Source: Undibacterium_A arcticum (lineage in GTDB: Bacteria > Pseudomonadota > Gammaproteobacteria > Burkholderiales > Burkholderiaceae_D). From it: DNA of 64,000 nt. The stretch is from assembly GCF_042660705.1 (NCBI RefSeq), contig NZ_JBHSUQ010000001.1. The stretch is one strand, 5' to 3'. Each line of letters begins with the position of its first letter. The first letter of the stretch is position 1. Under the pieces are notes generated by a model. It had not been told where the DNA came from and made no database searches. It saw only the letters and a program-made list of their open reading frames with translations. The position numbers were made by a program, and so were the translations under genes. Below, piece after piece: positions 18,329-27,350 of the stretch.

Positions 18329-19369
18329 TCAGGGGTCGCGCGAAGCCGTATATGCGGCAATCGACACCATATCGTCCATGGTTAGGTTAGCAACGCTCTC
18401 CTTCATCTGTGAGCTTAGCTGCCCTGCGCGGGCCCCGCTCTGGAAGTCGTACAACTGGCGTAAGGTATAACTCGGCGAGCGACCCGCCAGCGGTGGTATA
18501 TCCCCGCGGCCTTTTAGGTCCTGACCATGGCAGGTTACACACATTGTCGTCGTGCCGCGTCCGCCATTGATTACCAGCTTCTCGCCTTTCTTTATGCTCC
18601 CTATCGGAACGTATGCGATGAATCCAGACTTTGGATCGCGAAGGGAGGTCCGTGCCAAGTCTTCTGCTACTTCGATAATGCGCTGACCGATCGCTTCCAT
18701 TCCTGCTCCCTCTAAGGGAACATGCATAAAGCCCGCCACGAAGGTCTTCGGTACGGTCTGCGTTTCGACGACTCGGATCCAAGGCTTGTATTTTATGCTG
18801 GCAAAATATTGGGCGGAAATTTTTATGTCTTCCTCGGTGACGCTCTTTGCGTTGGCAATCATCAATGCCGGCGGCTTCATGTTCGGTTCCGAACTCTTTC
18901 GCAAACCGTTCTTGTAATCCGCCATTTGCTGCGTGATGTAGCCGGCGCTTAGACCGGCAAGGCTGGCGTTTTCAGGGCGACCTTGACCATTCGGATAATG
19001 GCAGTAGCCGCAGGCAAACACATCCGGTTTTCTCCCGCGCCCAACGACTGTCGGCATCGGCGGGTGATCGCCAGGATGCCAATCCGGTGGAGCGTAGAGA
19101 TCGCGAACCTGAGTGAGCGTCATAGCTGCAGTGCTTCCCGGCACATGCCTAGGAACGCCATCATCCGGTGGCAAAGTGGCAGGGTTCTGAATTGGGTACG
19201 ACGATGGCGGAGGTGGTTGTTGCGACGCTACAGGCAGGGGGGGTTCTTCTGTCTGGGTTCGAGCGCAACCCGTTACGCCAAGTATGCAAACAACAACGAA
19301 TCCTGACACCAAATGCCTGTCGTTGGCGATCAAATTCGAGCTCAGACTTTTATCAAATTGGCATCTCAT
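18329..19369 (-). CDS. Diheme c-type cytochrome lipoprotein
   Basis: A 346-residue exported protein with two haem c sites: CGYCH near residue 117 and CVTCH near residue 277. Both lie in cytochrome c class I-like domains (NASLAGLSAGYITQQMADYKNG; DIPPLAGRSPSYTLRQLYDFQSG), as in cytochrome c4-like tandem proteins. The N-terminus has a hydrophobic stretch ending VTGC, a lipobox, followed by a Pro-rich linker. It should be anchored in the periplasm or outer membrane and carry electrons. No oxidase or dehydrogenase gene is beside it, so its partner is unknown. Confidence 0.85.
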   Translation of the reverse strand: MRCQFDKSLSSNLIANDRHLVSGFVVVCILGVTGCARTQTEEPPLPVASQQPPPPSSYPIQNPATLPPDDGVPRHVPGSTAAMTLTQVRDLYAPPDWHPGDHPPMPTVVGRGRKPDVFACGYCHYPNGQGRPENASLAGLSAGYITQQMADYKNGLRKSSEPNMKPPALMIANAKSVTEEDIKISAQYFASIKYKPWIRVVETQTVPKTFVAGFMHVPLEGAGMEAIGQRIIEVAEDLARTSLRDPKSGFIAYVPIGSIKKGEKLVINGGRGTTTMCVTCHGQDLKGRGDIPPLAGRSPSYTLRQLYDFQSGARAGQLSSQMKESVANLTMDDMVSIAAYTASRDP

Positions 19370-20056
19370 TATTTCCCCCTTAAGAGAATAAGTGGACTCG
19401 ACTCGCCTTGATCATTTGCCGGTACGCGAGTATCAAGACCATCGGCTCGCTAACCGTATTGTTCAGATTTTCGTTTTTTGGATAACAAGGGCGACGATCT
19501 CACTTGCAAACCAATTTCGATGCCCGGCATTACGTAATTAAATTCTTGTCATTACAATATTGCACACAAAGGTCGTTCTTTCAATGAGCATCTCACTGGT
19601 GACTGCGACGCTAACCTTCGAGCAGCACGAGAGTCGCATCGTACATACTGAAAACTCGCGCACGAAAGTGGGCGCCTTGGCAGGACTAAACGTGCGTGTT
19701 GCTTGTCAGCGCAGGCACCGGCGGTAGAAAAATAGGCTTGACTCCCACGTCGATCCATACCGGAAAAAGGGAGTACTCAGCCGTCCCCATCTTAGGTACG
19801 CCGCTGACCCAAGTCGGTTTGGGATGAAGTTAGGGAGCACGTCAATATGAATATAATCATTACTTTTCATGCGCTACTATTGAGCGAGCACGTCCCAGCT
19901 ATGAGAAAAAACCTCTGCCAGTTTATTGGTATAGCTGCAACCAGTTAGACCCGAAGCGGTCGGTCGAACCCTGACGGCTTGTTAATATATTACGGCCTGC
20001 ATGTAGCAAGACTGAATATTCTGAATGTCCGTTTGTGGCCGCTAGAGACTGTCGGG
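19370..20056. other. Gene-free stretch of about 690 bases
   Basis: Lower GC than its neighbours, with no frame that looks coding and no RNA gene that I recognise. It separates the cytochrome start from the end of the sirtuin gene. Confidence 0.45.
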
Positions 20057-20905
20057 TCAGATCGGACGGAGAAAGCGGGCCAGCAATGGCAAGACTTGTT
20101 CTGCAGGTTTCTCGATTTTGAGGGACAGGAGATGATCGGCGCGCGTTTTTCCGAGATTGATTGCAGCAATCGGCTTGCCGGTCTCCGCGGCGATCTTGCA
20201 CAGCCGATAGCCCGAGTACACCATCAGTGACGATCCCACCACAAGCAAGGCATCGGCATGCTCCAGCGTTTTTTCCGCTGCCTCGGTACGTGCGCGCGGC
20301 ACGCCATCGCCGAAGAAAACAACATCCGGTTTGAGCACGCCTGCGCAGTGCAGGCAATCAGGAATCCGAAAATCGGTCAGGCAATCCGGTTCCAGATGCG
20401 CATCGCCATCGGGGGCGGGAACAGCCATTGCTCCTGCCAGACCAGGATTGGCTTCCTGAAGCAGCGACTGCATGAATCCGCGCGAGAAATGCATACCGCA
20501 TTCAACGCATACGACTGAATGAATGTTGCCGTGGAGTTCTACAATACGTACACTTCCCGCACGCTGATGAAGGCCATCAACATTCTGTGTGACGACGGCG
20601 GCAAGATTGCCATTCGCCTCCAGTTCGGCAATGGCGCGATGCCCCGCATTAGGCTCTGCCCGGGCCAATGTCGGCCAACCCACCATACTGCGAGCCCAGT
20701 AACGCTTTCGCACTGAATCGTAGCCTCGAAAATCCGGTCCTTGCACCGGCGCCTTGCCGCGTCGCACGCCGTCCCTATCCCGGTAATCCGGAATACCGGA
20801 TGCAGTGCTCATTCCCGCGCCCGTCAACACAAGTACATTGGGATAACGCTGCAGGAAGCCGAGCAGTTCGTTCACACTGTCGCTTCCAGTCATGCCGACA
20901 CCCAT
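20057..20905 (-). CDS. Sir2-family NAD-dependent protein deacylase
   Basis: Sirtuins remove acyl groups from lysine using NAD. The Rossmann motif GAGMSTASGIPDYRD, the catalytic segment TQNVDGLHQRAG followed by ELHG, the zinc cysteines CVEC and CLHC, and VVGSSLMVYSGYRL are all intact. The long frame starts at 21052, but the ATG at 20905 (MGVGMTGSDSVNELLGFL) has AGGAGA just upstream and gives a normal 282 residues. It lies downstream of a PPC-domain gene on the same strand, about 140 bases away. The absence of class III-specific Tyr/Arg residues was not verified, so acyl specificity is open. Confidence 0.92.
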   Translation of the reverse strand: MGVGMTGSDSVNELLGFLQRYPNVLVLTGAGMSTASGIPDYRDRDGVRRGKAPVQGPDFRGYDSVRKRYWARSMVGWPTLARAEPNAGHRAIAELEANGNLAAVVTQNVDGLHQRAGSVRIVELHGNIHSVVCVECGMHFSRGFMQSLLQEANPGLAGAMAVPAPDGDAHLEPDCLTDFRIPDCLHCAGVLKPDVVFFGDGVPRARTEAAEKTLEHADALLVVGSSLMVYSGYRLCKIAAETGKPIAAINLGKTRADHLLSLKIEKPAEQVLPLLARFLRPI

Positions 20906-21041
20906 TGTTCTCCTCATATGAATTGACTGGTACAAATTGCCTGGTACAAGTTCTATCCGATTGCCTTGCTTTCCTCTCGAAGCGCCACGGCAAAAAAGCA
21001 CTGAGCGGTTTGAACGGAATTGGCCTTCGCTTGCCTTGCGC

Positions 21042-21449
21042 TCAATCTGCATGAGAATGCGGACGTATCACCAACTCGCCGAAACCTGAATCCAGATCCT
21101 GCTCCCGAGCAAACTGATGCTCCGGTAGCAGCGCCAGCAGCACCTCGACCGTCGTGCGCACGAAACATCCTGCCGTCACATGCCCACCCACCACACGACC
21201 TTGTGCGTCAGCCACAGCGATATGGAGGTGCGCACCATCGCGTGAGAGCGATCCGGCAAGCGTCAGTATCTCCAGGTCGCCGCGAAATTCGGTAGACTGC
21301 TTCGCCCCGGCAAGCCTCAGTTGCGCCACGCTCAGGCTGCCAATGCCCTGAAGTACGAAGGCCGCGCGCACGTCATGTTTGACCAGCACGGCTTCGAGAG
21401 CGGCACGCAAGTCTTGTCCGGGGGTAAGGCGTAGAGGAAGTGTTTTCAT
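21042..21449 (-). CDS. PPC/DUF296-domain putative DNA-binding protein
   Basis: A 135-residue single-domain protein of the PCC (DUF296) family, which in plants is fused to AT-hooks and in bacteria stands alone as a trimer. The hallmark GGHVTAGCFVRTTVEVLLALL and the N-terminal LRLTPGQDLRAALEAVL are clear. Bacterial function is unknown; DNA binding is inferred only from the plant relatives. It is upstream of the sirtuin gene in the same direction. Confidence 0.85.
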   Translation of the reverse strand: MKTLPLRLTPGQDLRAALEAVLVKHDVRAAFVLQGIGSLSVAQLRLAGAKQSTEFRGDLEILTLAGSLSRDGAHLHIAVADAQGRVVGGHVTAGCFVRTTVEVLLALLPEHQFAREQDLDSGFGELVIRPHSHAD

Positions 21450-21471
21450 GGCAGCGGCAAGGCTAACGGAT

Positions 21472-21510
21472 TAATAGTTCAGGCTAATAGTGCAGGCTAA
21501 TAGTTCAGCG
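21472..21510. repeat. Three 13-bp tandem repeats
   Basis: Three near-identical copies of TAATAGTTCAGGC upstream of the PPC-domain gene, the middle copy with T to G at one position and the last diverged at its end. Function unknown; it lies where the PPC promoter would be. Confidence 0.75.
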
Positions 21511-21779
21511 GGGTACGTATTTATCAAGTCTTCTGCGGTTCTGCCTTTATCTGGCCCATGGCTGACATATAACAAATATAGCGCTAATCCAAGATTCGGA
21601 TTTCCGCTAAACAGAGCAGGACTTGCTGTCCGGCATGAGGTTGCCAGCACGCAGGATGATGGTCAGGCAGTCCCGATTTAATTGGCGCTCATTGTTGCGA
21701 GATTGCATCCCAGACCTCGGCCACTGCTAACCACGACGACTGCTCCGATCTTGTGTACCAAACCCGGAAGGAGATTCAA
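21511..21779. other. Intergenic region between PPC and GYD genes
   Basis: Divergent intergenic space. No gene or clear promoter is seen; a good ribosome-binding site GGAAGGAG occurs at its right end for the GYD gene. Confidence 0.4.
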
Positions 21780-22184
21780 ATGCCAAAATATCTGATTGAA
21801 GCCAACTATGTCGGCGAAGGCATCAACGGTCTGCTCAAAGAGGGCGGTACCAAGCGACGTGCCGCTGTTGATGAATTATTCAAGTCGATGGGTGGTGCCG
21901 TTGAGGCATTTTATTATGCCTTTGGCGACAAGGACGTTTTCATTATTGGCGAACTGCCAGACAACGCCACTGCCGCGGCACTCGCGCTCAGGGTCAATGC
22001 ATCGGGCGCGGCCACGTGCAAAACCATCGTGCTGATGACGCCTCAGGAAGTCGACGAGGCCGTGAAAAAGACCGCCATTTACCGACCACCCGGGTATGAA
22101 CTTGACCAAGCCGAAGTCGCGAAATGGGATAACGAGGGCGGCCAACTTCCGCAAAGTTCGCCTGGCGCAAAGAACAGAAAATGA
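21780..22184 (+). CDS. GYD-domain protein
   Basis: A 134-residue protein of the GYD family (MPKYLIEANYVGEGINGLLKE; EAFYYAFGDKDVFIIGELPD). The family forms small alpha-beta barrels of unknown function. The ATG at 21780 has GGAAGGAG eight bases upstream, which decides the start. The C-terminal 40 residues are polar and probably disordered. Confidence 0.85.
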   Translation: MPKYLIEANYVGEGINGLLKEGGTKRRAAVDELFKSMGGAVEAFYYAFGDKDVFIIGELPDNATAAALALRVNASGAATCKTIVLMTPQEVDEAVKKTAIYRPPGYELDQAEVAKWDNEGGQLPQSSPGAKNRK

Positions 22185-22548
22185 AATCTATCGGTCCGTA
22201 AGCTTGTCGGCCACATTACGGAGCGGATTTATTGCCAACGGCGTCTCACGGACACGTGCTTGTTCTGTCGATTGCTGTCAGTATCGTGATGCTTGCCGCA
22301 AATACTGCACTTCACTATGAGACCGTCAGACCGCCCGTCAACATTACTGCCATGATCATGCCGATTGAAGCCGCCTCCGCCACTCGGCCTTCCATGCTCG
22401 TTGACGGTGCAGTCTTGACGGGGCCGATGGTCGCTGGCAGATCCCTGACTTTACTGGCATCAGCACTCAAGGTGGCATTAGAGGGGCAAAGGCGGTCGGC
22501 GCCTCTGCCGCAGCCGTCGTTAAATTTCCATTGTGTGGAATGTTTGCC
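22185..22548. other. Gene-free stretch between GYD and patatin genes
   Basis: A plus-strand frame at 22232-22552 has unconvincing composition and no ribosome-binding site. I see no RNA gene. Confidence 0.35.
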
Positions 22549-23415
22549 ATGATGAGCGACAGGACCGACAAGCTGACGGCACTGGTACTTGCGGGTGGAG
22601 GGAGCTTCGGCGCAGTCCAGGTGGGAATGCTGCGTGCAGTGGTTGCTCATGGCTTGGTGCCTGATCTCGTGATCGGCTCATCCGTAGGCGCAATCAACGG
22701 CGCCTACTTCGCCGGTGCGCCGAACGCGCACGGCGTCGCGCAGTTGGAGGCCATTTGGGGCGGGATGCGCCGAAGCACAGTATTTCCGCTGGCTTGGCGC
22801 GGCTTCCTGGGACTGTTGGGTGACCACCGTTTTGCGGTCGATCCCTCTGGACTGCGCCGCATCCTCGAACAATGCCTTCCGTACCAGACGTTTGAGCAGG
22901 CAAGCATTCCCTTGCACGTGGTGGCGACCGACTTGCTTGGAGGAGGTGCGGTGCGGCTGTCGAGCGGCCCTGTGGTCGATGCTGTCCTGGCGAGCTGCGC
23001 CATTCCCGCTATATTTCCTCCGGTTCGCATCGGCGAGCAGTATCTGATGGATGGAGCGATCGCCAGCAACACGCCCATCAGCGTCGCAATCGAACTCGGC
23101 GCAAGGCGAGTCATCGTGCTGCCGACCGGTTTCGCCTGCGCTCTCGAGGCGCCGCCGCGCAGCACAATCGCCAGTGCACTGCACGCGGTCACCCTGCTCA
23201 TCGCGCATCAGTTGGTGATGGAGCTCGAGCGCTATCGCGAGCAGGCTGAGATCATCACCGTGCCGCCTCTGTGCCCCCTGACGGCGTCGCCGTACGACTT
23301 TTCTCATGCTGGTGAGTTGATCGAGCGCGCGGCCGATCAGACGGTCCACTGGCTCGCACGCGGCGGGTTCGCACGTCAGCGTGTTCCCGGAGCATTACAT
23401 GCGCACGCCCATTGA
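22549..23415 (+). CDS. Patatin-like phospholipase
   Basis: A cytoplasmic-type serine hydrolase of the patatin/RssA group. The oxyanion hole is LAGGGSFGAVQVG, the nucleophile elbow is GSSVGAING (Ser of GxSxG) and the catalytic Asp is in MDGAIASN, completing the Ser-Asp dyad. About 289 residues. The ATG at 22549 is followed by another at 22552, and a further ATG at 22540 is possible; no ribosome-binding site settles it. There is no signal peptide. Lipid substrate unknown. Confidence 0.87.
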   Translation: MMSDRTDKLTALVLAGGGSFGAVQVGMLRAVVAHGLVPDLVIGSSVGAINGAYFAGAPNAHGVAQLEAIWGGMRRSTVFPLAWRGFLGLLGDHRFAVDPSGLRRILEQCLPYQTFEQASIPLHVVATDLLGGGAVRLSSGPVVDAVLASCAIPAIFPPVRIGEQYLMDGAIASNTPISVAIELGARRVIVLPTGFACALEAPPRSTIASALHAVTLLIAHQLVMELERYREQAEIITVPPLCPLTASPYDFSHAGELIERAADQTVHWLARGGFARQRVPGALHAHAH

Positions 23416-23499
23416 TGCACACCGATGAATCGGACACAGATTCAGGCTTCCACGAGTTGCTACGAAGCTTGTCTGGTCAATGCCGAACGTGGACCACGC

Positions 23500-24438
23500 T
23501 TAAAGCGGACGTACTCCACTAACGATCGGATTGCTCGGATCACTACTCCACTCGCACCAACCGCCGTCATACACGCTGATCCGCTCCCAGTTCATTAACC
23601 ACGCATAGAAAAAAGCGAGGGAGGCGCGCCAGCCGGTGCCACAGTAAAACGCCGTCTTCTGCCCGGAATGAATGCCGGCCTTGCCCCAAAATGCGCAAAT
23701 TTCATTGGGCGCCTTCATGGTGCCGTCCGGGTTATGGAAGTCGCTCATGCTGTTGACGTCGTCGTCATCGCCGGCGCGCCCCCAGCGGGTTCCTGGAATA
23801 TCGCCTTTGGCTTCGATATAACTGTAGCCAGATGTCTTGCCAATAAATTCATTCCAGGTGCGAATACTCACCAGAGCGCCATCCTTCTGCTGTAATAGCG
23901 CTTTGGCCTGGTGGGTCTCGATCAGGTACTCTGGATGCGCCGGAAAATCGGCGCCAAAGTCGCTCACCGCGCGATATTGAAGGGGGGCCCCTCGTGCCAC
24001 CGGTAAAGCCATGTCATTCCAGGCAGCGAAGCCGCCATCCAGCAAGCGCACATCCTTTACGCCGGCATACAACATCAGATGCGCGGCACGCGCTGCGGCC
24101 AGGTTATTCCGGCCATACAGCATCACAGTCGTGTCGTGACGAATGCCATTGTCGAGCAAAAGCTGCAACAGCGCCTGGTCAGGAACCTTGTTCCATAGCG
24201 GCCCATGCTCCAACTGATTGGTATCGAGGTAGCCGGCACCAGGAATATGGCTGAGCAGGAACAGCGCTGCGGCATCGCATCCGACTTCAAATAAGCGCCA
24301 ATCGCTGGATGGAGCAGCGGCGATCGATTCCCCGGAAATTAGTCCGACCAGCCAGCTTGACGTCACCAGCTGCTGCCATCGCGTCAAATGCCGGGACACC
24401 AAAGGGGGAGTTGTGATGCGAATATCGTTTAATTTCAT
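23500..24438 (-). CDS. Rhodanese-domain sulfurtransferase
   Basis: Two tandem rhodanese domains in 312 residues. The second holds the active-site loop FYCGTGWRASLAF (Cys at the start of a six-residue loop), as in thiosulfate sulfurtransferases; the first domain is inactive and reads VMLYGRNNLAAARAA. The protein moves sulfane sulfur from thiosulfate to thiols or cyanide in vivo partners. No signal peptide is evident. It stands alone between patatin and a PhnA remnant. Confidence 0.88.
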   Translation of the reverse strand: MKLNDIRITTPPLVSRHLTRWQQLVTSSWLVGLISGESIAAAPSSDWRLFEVGCDAAALFLLSHIPGAGYLDTNQLEHGPLWNKVPDQALLQLLLDNGIRHDTTVMLYGRNNLAAARAAHLMLYAGVKDVRLLDGGFAAWNDMALPVARGAPLQYRAVSDFGADFPAHPEYLIETHQAKALLQQKDGALVSIRTWNEFIGKTSGYSYIEAKGDIPGTRWGRAGDDDDVNSMSDFHNPDGTMKAPNEICAFWGKAGIHSGQKTAFYCGTGWRASLAFFYAWLMNWERISVYDGGWCEWSSDPSNPIVSGVRPL

Positions 24439-24508
24439 TTAACGCAGGAATGACAGAATGTCGCGATTGGACATCGAGTGAAATAAACCCCGTATTGTAA
24501 TACCTCGC

Positions 24509-24703
24509 GTAGGTCGAGATGGATTGGCCGATGACGACTCGGTGGTGCGAATCAACGACCTGAAAGCGCAGTGCTCGTCAAACACACTCAGAATTGGCAC
24601 CAAGGTCAACAGCATCCGCTTGAACGGAAGACACCACGGGGTGGACCGTAAGATGAATGCAGGCAACTTTATGCTCAAGGCCCGCCACCTGAGGACGGGA
24701 TAA
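24509..24703 (+). pseudogene. C-terminal remnant of PhnA/YjdM-like protein
   Basis: The plus strand encodes DDDSVVRINDLKAQCSS, GTKVNSIRLNGRHHGVD and NFMLKARHLRTG before a TAA. The spacing of GTKV-IRL-G-H-D-K and M-LK matches the C-terminal SH3-like domain of PhnA/YjdM proteins. There is no ATG or GTG in frame before the preceding stop (24479), and the zinc-ribbon N-terminus is missing. It therefore looks like a decayed gene end. Residue changes such as Cys-Ser-Ser for Gly-Ser-Ser suggest age. Confidence 0.6.
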
Positions 24704-24740
24704 ACCCTGCCTTTGCCCGCAATCGGCCATTCCGGAAAGC

Positions 24741-25121
24741 CTAGGTCAAAGTCTTTGCGAAGCTAAGCTCATGACCATCCGGATCAACAATATGAAAGTA
24801 GCGTTCGCCCCAAGGTGCATCGCTGGGCGCAAACATCGGAGCAAGCCCTGCGTCAAGCGCTTTTTGGTACATGGCGTCGACATCGGAGACATGGATAATC
24901 ACGCGGCCCCACCAGTTTATTGGTCCATGCGTTTCGGCGATCAGGTTCAAAAACGAAGATCCCAGCGCGAATGAGGTAAATGCGGCATTAGCTCCTCCGG
25001 CTGTTAACGGAAAACCGAGCGCCTCGTAGAAGCATACGGCGCGCACCATGTTCCGCGTCGCCAGGGTAACCGCGCTCAACGCTTCAATAGTCGGTTTCGT
25101 TTTACCTGCAGCGGCCTTCAA
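24741..25121 (-). CDS. VOC-family protein
   Basis: A 126-residue vicinal-oxygen-chelate protein (LSAVTLATRNMVRAVCFYEALGF; VIIHVSDVDAMYQKALDAG; ERYFHIVDPDGHELSFAKTL), glyoxalase/bleomycin-resistance-like. The frame starts at a TTG (25121) directly after a stop, and an ATG only occurs inside the first strand (residue 24), so either TTG is used or the start is damaged. Metal ligands and reaction are not determined. Confidence 0.8.
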   Translation of the reverse strand: MKAAAGKTKPTIEALSAVTLATRNMVRAVCFYEALGFPLTAGGANAAFTSFALGSSFLNLIAETHGPINWWGRVIIHVSDVDAMYQKALDAGLAPMFAPSDAPWGERYFHIVDPDGHELSFAKTLT

Positions 25122-25176
25122 TGGCTAGTCCTCAATAGACGGGACGCATCCTGATCAAGCATGGTTCGCTTGCGTT

Positions 25177-25950
25177 CTACGCACCCGGCGGCTGGGGTCC
25201 CTTGGCATTCGCCAGCACGGTGAAAATATCCATCGGCATTGGAAAGATGATGGTCGAACTCTTGTCGCCGGCGATATTGGTCAGTGTTTGCAGATAGCGT
25301 AACTGCATCGCCTGTGGCTGCTTCGCAAGCATCTGCGCCGCTTGCAGCAGTTTTTCTGACGCCTGCAATTCTCCTTCGGCATGAATTACCTTGGCGCGCC
25401 GTTCGCGCTCAGCCTCGGCTTGCCGTGCGATGGCGCGGATCATTGTTTCATTGATGTCGACATGTTTGATTTCGACGGTGGACACCTTGATGCCCCAGGC
25501 GTCGGTTTGCGTATCGAGCACGCGCTGGATATCGAGGTTGAGCCGTTCGCGTTCGGATAGCAGTTCATCCAGTTCGTGCTTGCCCAGTATCGCGCGCAGC
25601 GTAGTCTGCGCCAATTGGCTGGTCGCATCGAGAAACTTGACGACCTGGATCACCGACTTTTCGGGATCGACCACGCGGAAATAGACGACCGCATTCACCT
25701 TGACCGACACGTTGTCGCGCGTGATCACATCCTGCGGTGGCACATCTAACACTACGGTGCGCAAATCCACTTTCACCATCTGCTGCACGACGGGAATGAG
25801 GAATATCAGGCCCGGTCCCTTTACCTTCCAGAATCGGCCCAGCATGAATACCACGCCACGCTCGTATTCGCGCAGAATGCGAATCGCCGACAACATCAGC
25901 ATCGCGATCACCAGAAACAGAATGCCGCCAAATCCGAGTGTGAGTCCCAT
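25177..25950 (-). CDS. SPFH/stomatin-like membrane protein (slipin)
   Basis: A 257-residue member of the stomatin-prohibitin family: an N-terminal membrane helix (GGILFLVIAMLMLSA), the SPFH core (REYERGVVFMLGRFW, PPQDVITRDNVSVKV, LRAILGKHELDELLSERE), and a coiled-coil segment (RQAEAERERRAKVIHAEGE) that drives oligomer rings. Slipins organise membrane microdomains and are paired with NfeD proteases. The gene directly follows the nfeD-type gene, two bases after its stop, so they form an operon. Confidence 0.92.
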   Translation of the reverse strand: MGLTLGFGGILFLVIAMLMLSAIRILREYERGVVFMLGRFWKVKGPGLIFLIPVVQQMVKVDLRTVVLDVPPQDVITRDNVSVKVNAVVYFRVVDPEKSVIQVVKFLDATSQLAQTTLRAILGKHELDELLSERERLNLDIQRVLDTQTDAWGIKVSTVEIKHVDINETMIRAIARQAEAERERRAKVIHAEGELQASEKLLQAAQMLAKQPQAMQLRYLQTLTNIAGDKSSTIIFPMPMDIFTVLANAKGPQPPGA

Positions 25951-25952
25951 GG

Positions 25953-27350
25953 CTATTTTCCTTGTTCAATGATTGGCACCACCATCAACACCAGACCGTT
26001 ACGTGCGATAACCCGCACCGGTTGTCCCTGCTGCAGCGGCACCGTGCTTCGCACCCGCCATTGCTCGCTATGAACACGAGCCCAGCCTTCGCCGTCCGCC
26101 ACATCGGGTTGCAGAGTGCTCAGCATGAGGCCGGCACTACCGAGCAAGGCTTCTTGCCCGCTGACAACCGGTCGGCGCCGGGCTTTCAGTACGATGCCTG
26201 AAACGAAGAAAATGAAGAGTGCAGTGACCCCGCTCAGCACCGCAATTAATGACAGCGGGATGCCAAAGCCAGGCAAGTCAGTATCGATCAGGATCAACAT
26301 GCCGAACGCGAACGCAATGATGCCGCCGATGCCGATCACGCCAAAACTTGGCAGAAACGCCTCTGCCGTTATGAATCCTGCGCCCAGCAATATCAGTGCT
26401 AGACCGGCGTAATTGACCGGCAGCATTTGCAATGCAAATGCGGCGAGCAACAGGCAGATCGCCCCGACCACGCCAGGCAGTACGAAACCCGGATTTGAGA
26501 ATTCGAAAATCAAACCGTAAATGCCGACCATCATCAGGATCACGGCAATACTCGGATCAGTGATGGTGGTCAAAAACTTGTTCCGCCAATCCGGCTCCAG
26601 CGTCACTAGCTTTGCCCCTGCAGTATGCAGCACGTGTTCGCCATTGGCGGTGGCGACCTTGCGGCCATTGAGCTTGATTAACAATTCCGGTACATCGCGC
26701 GCCGTGAGGTCGATCACTTTCTGGGCCAGTGCTTCATCGGCCGACAAGCTCACGGCTTCCCGAACCGCGCGTTCGGCCCATTCCGCATTGCGTCCGCGTA
26801 GCTGTGCCAGGCCACGGATGTATGCCGCCGCATCATGCATCTGCTTTCTAGTCAGCGTGCTTTGGGTGTCCGATTTCAAATCCGGGGCGGACGGAGCACT
26901 AGCCTGGTGGTCCGGCCCGGAAGCATCGCCGGGCTTTTGTGGCCGCTCCGGCGTCATTGGATCTGGCATGCCAATCCGGACCGGGCTGGCAGCGCCCAGA
27001 TTGGTACCGGGCGCCATCGCAGCGACATGGCTGGCATACAGGATGTAGGTCCCGGCGCTGGCGGCGCGGGCACCGCTTGGTGCCACAAAGCCGACCACCG
27101 GCACGGGAGACGCCAATATCGTTTGGATGATTTGCCGCATCGACAGATCGAGTCCGCCCGGCGTATCGATACGCAGTACGACCAATTGCGCACCGTCCTT
27201 GTCTGCACGCGCGATGCCACGGCCGACGAAATCCGCGCTGGCAGGGCCGATTGCGCCGGCCAACGGTATCACCACAATAGGCGCAGCAATGACCATCTTC
27301 AGGAAAAACCCGAAGCAGAGCATCACCATGATTTGCAGCAGCCTCATCAT
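25953..27350 (-). CDS. NfeD-family membrane serine protease (ClpP-class)
   Basis: Long-form NfeD (NfeD1b, about 465 residues). A signal/membrane segment is followed by a ClpP-like domain with RIDTPGGLDLSMRQII and the catalytic Ser in APSGARAASAGTYI, then about four membrane helices and a C-terminal OB-fold (GLMLSTLQPDVADGEGWARV; VIARNGLVLMVVP). In relatives it cleaves hydrophobic sequence of the partner stomatin. The frame extends upstream to a TTG at 27389; the ATG at 27350 begins MMRLLQIMVMLCFGF and is preferred. It is the first gene of the nfeD-slipin operon. Confidence 0.92.
   Translation of the reverse strand: MMRLLQIMVMLCFGFFLKMVIAAPIVVIPLAGAIGPASADFVGRGIARADKDGAQLVVLRIDTPGGLDLSMRQIIQTILASPVPVVGFVAPSGARAASAGTYILYASHVAAMAPGTNLGAASPVRIGMPDPMTPERPQKPGDASGPDHQASAPSAPDLKSDTQSTLTRKQMHDAAAYIRGLAQLRGRNAEWAERAVREAVSLSADEALAQKVIDLTARDVPELLIKLNGRKVATANGEHVLHTAGAKLVTLEPDWRNKFLTTITDPSIAVILMMVGIYGLIFEFSNPGFVLPGVVGAICLLLAAFALQMLPVNYAGLALILLGAGFITAEAFLPSFGVIGIGGIIAFAFGMLILIDTDLPGFGIPLSLIAVLSGVTALFIFFVSGIVLKARRRPVVSGQEALLGSAGLMLSTLQPDVADGEGWARVHSEQWRVRSTVPLQQGQPVRVIARNGLVLMVVPIIEQGK

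Noticed and set aside
24439..24678. Minus-strand frame of 79 codons beside rhodanese
   Set aside because: The opposite strand shows a PhnA-like pattern, which explains the open frame better.
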